DNA from: Rhizophagus sp. LPA8_4_AMF
Lineage: Eukaryota > Glomeromycota > Glomeromycetes > Glomerales > Glomeraceae
NCBI GenBank assembly: GCA_021464525.1
Contig: JADRCO010001017.1
Span: 1 to 23,541, forward strand
Direction of reading: 5' to 3'
DNA length: 23,541 nucleotides
Of this stretch, positions 19,301 to 23,541 are shown in pieces. The notes under the pieces were generated by a model. It worked only from the letters and a program-made list of their open reading frames with translations. It was not told the DNA's origin and ran no database searches. How positions within the stretch are numbered: position 1 is the first letter of the stretch; each line of letters opens with the position of its first letter. The position numbers and the translations under genes were made by a program.

Positions 19301-19860
19301 ACCAACAAATGTGATCTCGTTTGAGACGACACAACTTTACGACAGAAGGTCGACTTAGAGAACCAGTGTCTCTTCTCCTGTTACGATGAAAGAGAATTCA
19401 GCACTCTGGCAATTCGAGAATTATACCGAAACAAACACATAGCCCATCAAGCGTCCTGGAGACGCGATCTACCGATCAGAGCTCGTGTAATCACGACAGA
19501 AACACAAGAAATGATATCATCTTGCATGAACTGCTTCCTGATTATGAAAACACAGAAATTCCGAGATACGCCCTCGCTTCTGCATCTATTGAAGAATAAA
19601 TAATGAAACAAAACAGTAATATTTATGAGATTAATATCTTTTTCAAAATTTACTTATGCTTTCATGCGATAATCCAAGATCCTGATGATGTAATATACAT
19701 ATGGTCGCGCATAGAAAATTGCATGAAACGCGGAGGGAGCGTATATGAGAAAAGCCTTGATAAATTACTTTTTATCATCGGAAAATCTTTATTATGACAC
19801 AGTAATCGTGAAGCTGAAGAGTGGGCAAAATCGAGCGAGTCTTAATTTCTCATATTAAGA
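19301..19860 (+). other. GC-rich island with open frames, possible gene remnant
   Basis: GC content reaches about 45-53% at 19321-19500, against very AT-rich DNA on both sides. A frame without stops runs from 19325 to 19603 (92 codons) and has no ATG near its start; it could begin at an acceptor such as TTTGAG before 19326. Its product is rich in Arg, Cys and Glu (for example LAIRELYRNKHIAHQASWRR). An overlapping frame is open at 19390-19599. A third frame at 19603-19797, perhaps starting as an exon after ATCCAAG near 19680, reads DPDDVIYIWSRIENCMKRGG and KSLDKLLFIIGKSLL. I do not recognise any of these. It may be a truncated or decayed gene, part of a transferred segment, or an unrecognised transposon piece. 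Confidence 0.45.
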
Positions 19861-21850
19861 TTAATGTAGTCAAAGAATCAATCACTAAAATTGTTAAAGG
19901 GAAAATCGAAGAAAACTGAAAAAAAAGAACCGAAAAAAGAAAAAGAATAAAAATTAACACTACTGTGCAAATAATTATCATTAAATTCAATGTAATCATT
20001 ACGTAAAAAAAATCAAGAAAATAAAGCATAAATTATCAATTACCAAATTGTGATTGATAATACCCATATTCGTGATTGATAATATCAAATCGTAATTGAT
20101 AATGATATCTACAATAAAATAGGATTCTCAATATCTAAATATTTAAAAGGGAAAAAGAAAATTTTAAATGTTAAAAAAGGATAATTTGATTATTTTTTTT
20201 TTCTAGTTAAGTACATTATTTCTCTTTTATTCTTACTTGTTTTAGATAATATTCATATGATGATAATGTTAACTTCCCATTACGCTTTTAATTAAATAAT
20301 ATGTCACTATACCTCTTTTTCTTGGTAATTTTGTTTTAAGCGAAAAATAGAAAGAATCAAGAAAAATGAGATACTGATGATTGCATGCAAATAGTTGCGA
20401 TCTATTTATTCTATATGAATCATGATTGGAATTATAGATTATCGAATTCCATAATAATGGTAGTGCCCAGAATAATTGGATTACACACACATTAATGTTT
20501 CCCTTTACATTCACCGTTTTGTTTCTTAAAATGACGTCAGAAGAATTTTTTGAACGAATGAAATTAATGTTTTCTCAATAAAATGGAATCGCTAAACGAC
20601 ACAATAATCTATTGACTAAAATACATGAATGTAAAGGTGAAAAATCATTCTGAAAATAATTTATAATATCATATGTTTTAAGGTAAATTTCCTGAAAATA
20701 TTTTTGAACATAACAAATGTTGTGAAAGTGATATTAATGAATGCAAAAATAGTGAATTTTTAATTATATCAAAGATTGTTTATTAAGGAGTTCACTATCG
20801 GAATAATCATATTTTATAAGAGTTAAAACGTGCAATTCTTTATAAAGTAATTGGGAAAGTAAAAAAACGAACAAAAAAAAAAAAAAAAATTTCGAATATA
20901 ATCTTATGACATTTATGATGTAATTGATCATTTCTATTTTACGCCTAAATTGGTGAATCATGTGATTTTTAATAATGACAATGGGCCAAATAATTTTTAA
21001 ATAACCCCATGCTTATACTGTACAGAGTGCATTTAACAAGCCTTAAATTAGAAGCATTGTATTTAAAATATTTTGATCAATGATCTAATATTTCAAATAT
21101 TTCAATATCGTTATTTTTATTTTGTTTGTTTGTTTATATTTTGAATATATATTTCGTTATTATAAATAAATAAACAAAAAAATTAACCTATTAAAAAAAA
21201 AATGAATAATCATGATAATTTCGGCCAGAATTAAAAAAAAAAAATCGTAATTTTAAGAATACAAATGTACTACAATTTTTTTTTTTCTTTGATAATCTTT
21301 TTTGATTATGCAATTAACAAATTAGGAAACATTTTGGCACAAAAAAAAAAAAAATAATAATAAATAAATAAATAAAATAAAAATAAACTCATATTTTTTC
21401 GATTGTTACACATTTTACACGAAAAAAGAAAAATAAAAAATAAAAATAAAAATAAAATTATTTAAACGTTCAAATTTAAAATTCAAAATTTCTTTACGTG
21501 CGTGCGCCTTAATTGTGCTTATTTCTAAATTAGGGATTATTGTCCGTGATGAAATAACTCACAGATATTTTTCTCTTCCCTTTTTTTCCCTCGTGATATA
21601 TAATCTTCAAACTTTAATAGAACTTTGGTCTATCCCTTGTCTGACTAATGAATGCTTTTTATAACCAAAAATAAAGAAAGAAAAATAAAAAGCCTAAACT
21701 TTAATTTTTTTATAATAAACATGTTTCACAACGGCTGACATGTTTCAAATAATGAATGTGTTACTTATATGTTATCTTATAACCTAAAAAATTAAATTAA
21801 ACCTTTTTTAATTATAAAAAGAATTGAAATAATTGATTGGATAAAAAAAG
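19861..21850. other. AT-rich intergenic region
   Basis: Long A/T runs and simple repeats (for example 21340-21460) dominate. Open frames at 20269-20514 and 20764-20961 on the minus strand show no motif and look like chance. A short tandem repeat at 20047-20104 is listed separately. Confidence 0.5.
20047..20104. repeat. Three-unit tandem repeat around GATTGATAAT
   Basis: The phrase TGATTGATAAT (last copy TAATTGATAAT) recurs at 20051, 20073 and 20093, a period of 20-22 bases, with CATATTCG- and ATCAAATCG-like spacers. The sequence ATTATCAAT just before it is the inverted form. Confidence 0.55.
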
Positions 21851-21900
21851 TCTTGCCAGCTTGGCCGAACTGGACAGGCGTAAAAAAAAAAAAAAAAAAA
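21851..21900 (+). repeat. tRNA 5'-half joined to an A-tail
   Basis: Bases 21851-21881 resemble the acceptor, D arm and start of the anticodon stem of a long-variable-arm (Leu/Ser-like) tRNA: CCAGCTTGGCCGAACTGG then ACAGGCG. TGGCCGAACTGG is an A-box match. The similarity ends where an anticodon would be expected and 19 A follow at once. This is what a retroposed tRNA half would leave. No target duplication was found. It is not a functional tRNA gene. Confidence 0.55.
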
Positions 21901-23212
21901 TGATATTTTGATCATTGTATTAAAAGAATATGTTTTAACATGTGAAAGAATTTATAATTCATTGCATTGCATATAAAGAAAAATTTCTTTCTTTTCGAAC
22001 AATTAAAAATAACTTTTAAATAGTTTCGAAGGTACTTAATCTCACATACATAACAAGTTTATAAAATTCACGTGATAATAAATTATTTTAAAAAGAACTT
22101 TACTTACCAAATAGGAATTTATTCAGTGGGGATAATTTTTTTAGTGGGGTAGATACATTTATAATATACACTTAACTAAAAATTGTATAATGATGAAAAG
22201 TGGAGAGATTGATACCGATTTTATCGAGGAGTTTATCAAAATAGTTTCAAAAGAAAAAGGAAAGAAAAAGAAAAAGGAAAAAGAAAGAAAAAGGAAAAAG
22301 AAGGAACGGTGGCTGATTTTCTGGGATAATCTACCGCAGTAATTTTACCATTTTACCAATTTAAAAGAAAAAAAAAAATAAAGAACAATGAACAAAACCG
22401 ACAATGGGTTTATAATATGACGAAATTTTCCATGTAAAGTTTAGTGAGAAATGAGAAAGATTGACCCCAAAATAAGGTTCAAAATTTCCAATAACCATTT
22501 TATTGGATTTATTGGATATACATTATTAATTATTACATATTTATTATGCTTGAATAAAAAAGTAAATTTCTATTAAATCACCTCCACTTAATGAAAAAGA
22601 AAAAAGTTTATTATATAATCAAAACGCGCGTCAAAATCATCCGCATCATCCGCATTACATGACATAATTGATAAGGCAAACTTGCATTCTTTATTTTTTT
22701 ATCATATGAACATTTTCACTTATAGAACAATAAGGACTTTTCTTGAAAATTTCTAGTAAAAAATTATACATATTAGGAAATATCATTCATTATCTAGGTG
22801 GAAAAAAAATCGCCTAGAAAAAATAATTTTTTTACGTAATAATGGAATTGCCAAAATACTAGCCAAAATACCATTTTGCAATTAAGTTTAAACAAAGAAA
22901 GTTTTTTTTTTTTTTTTCGCGTTATTTGAAATAAAAATGATTGGCTGGTATAATACAAAAGGTTATAACTGATATTATCATGAGAATAACAAATCAATTT
23001 AAGAGGATCTCATTGTTTACTCAAAGAAATAATATATTAAATGTTGTGAAATGTGTGATATTAATACTCTTTCCGATTCGATGAAATTTTTTTCAATTGT
23101 TTGCTGTAAAAGAAAAATACAATTTTTCTCTTTGAACTTGGGAATGAAAAATGGGGGCTGAAACTTATTTACAATCGTACACATGAAAAATGTCTCCTGC
23201 CTTCATTTCTTT
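21901..23212. other. AT-rich intergenic region with a GA-rich tract
   Basis: No gene was found. A purine tract of GAAAAAGG-type units spans about 22250-22306. An open frame on the minus strand at 22794-22997 is a product of T-rich DNA. GTGGGG occurs twice near 22126 and 22143. Confidence 0.5.
22250..22306. repeat. A/G-only low-complexity tract
   Basis: Fifty-odd bases consist of A and G only, built from AAAGAAAAAGG-like units. It is a polypurine microsatellite with no sign of function. Confidence 0.7.
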
Positions 23213-23258
23213 CTCACATAATAATAATAATAATAATAAAATATTATTATTATGTGAG
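23213..23258. repeat. Hairpin with 16-bp stem and TAA repeats
   Basis: CTCACATAATAATAAT (23213-23228) pairs perfectly with ATTATTATTATGTGAG (23243-23258). The loop is made of more TAA units, so the stem may have been extended by microsatellite growth at a small palindrome. Confidence 0.65.
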
Positions 23259-23378
23259 GTTAAAAAACGTTTGTATTTTTTTTAAAGTACACGTTTTTTA
23301 TTCTATGGTTCCTCCAGTTAAAATTTATTCACTCGTGTTCGGCTGCTTTGTGAATAATAATAAATGATCATTCAATTG

Positions 23379-23396
23379 ACAGGTTTGACAACCTGT
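23379..23396. repeat. Short hairpin ACAGGTT/AACCTGT
   Basis: A 7-base perfect stem with a TGAC loop. Imperfect pairing continues outward (GATCATT on the left against AATGATC on the right), giving about 20 bases per arm. Confidence 0.5.
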
Positions 23397-23486
23397 TTAT
23401 AATGATCTCATGATATTATATTATCGTCTAGATTTTCCCTGATATTCTGCAAATACTTGATATATTATTATTTTGATGCATGTGTC

Positions 23487-23507
23487 AAAAAAAAAAAAAA
23501 AAAAAAA

Positions 23508-23541
<34 letters not shown>
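23487..23541. repeat. A25/T30 run ending the window
   Basis: Twenty-five A are followed directly by 30 T up to the last base. The pure A/T palindrome at the very end suggests a contig end where assembly stopped, or an artefact of homopolymer sequencing. It has no gene content. Confidence 0.7.

Noticed and set aside
20047-20104. CRISPR-like array
   Set aside because: Only three short degenerate units with 10-base spacers of similar sequence in a eukaryotic context; it is a simple tandem repeat.
20269-20514. 81-codon minus-strand open frame
   Set aside because: No motif, no composition change against its surroundings, and no supporting splice sites.

Overview
The window looks like nuclear DNA of an arbuscular-mycorrhizal fungus (Glomeromycotina, Rhizophagus-like). 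The grounds are: very AT-rich intergenic DNA with long A and T runs; protein-coding genes split by short GT-AG introns; fungal-type orthologues (sorting nexin 3, CWC25, D-amino-acid oxidase); and a degenerate protein-kinase locus carrying the Cys-rich 'WC..C...HF...F..WTS' module that I associate with the greatly expanded kinase families of these fungi. The genus is inferred from memory of such proteins, not from a search.

Layout. 1-3554: AT-rich repeat land. It holds a GC-rich hairpin at the left edge, a 1.06-kb minus-strand retroposon with a tRNA-like head, an A-tail and a perfect 16-bp target-site duplication (645-1708), and two foldback repeats. 3555-13964 is the gene core: SNX3 (minus, 4 exons), a Dpb3/CHRAC1-type histone-fold subunit (minus, 4 exons), CWC25 splicing factor (plus, 6 exons), D-amino-acid oxidase (minus, 10 exons), then a broken tandem kinase locus (plus). 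All four intact genes could be reconstructed exon by exon from splice sites with frame kept throughout; one DAAO splice junction stays uncertain. 14656-17947 is a nest of repeats: a palindromic MITE, a CCGTAAT array with inverted arms, the fossil of a Ty3/gypsy-like retroelement (RT and RNase H parts) with a 183-bp TA-flanked MITE inserted in it, two perfect hairpins, and a TTAA-flanked small element. 17948-23541 is mostly AT-rich DNA with a decayed minus-strand coding remnant, a strikingly GC-rich 0.5-kb island with long open frames and no known product, a tRNA 5'-half joined to an A-tail, short hairpins, and an A25/T30 run that ends the window.

The genes do not form a pathway. They are unrelated housekeeping functions (endosomal recycling; replication/chromatin; pre-mRNA splicing; D-amino-acid breakdown). 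The histone-fold gene and CWC25 are divergent and share a 0.8-kb promoter region; CWC25 and DAAO are convergent. The most novel-looking item is the long tRNA-headed, A-tailed, apparently non-coding retroposon at 645-1708.
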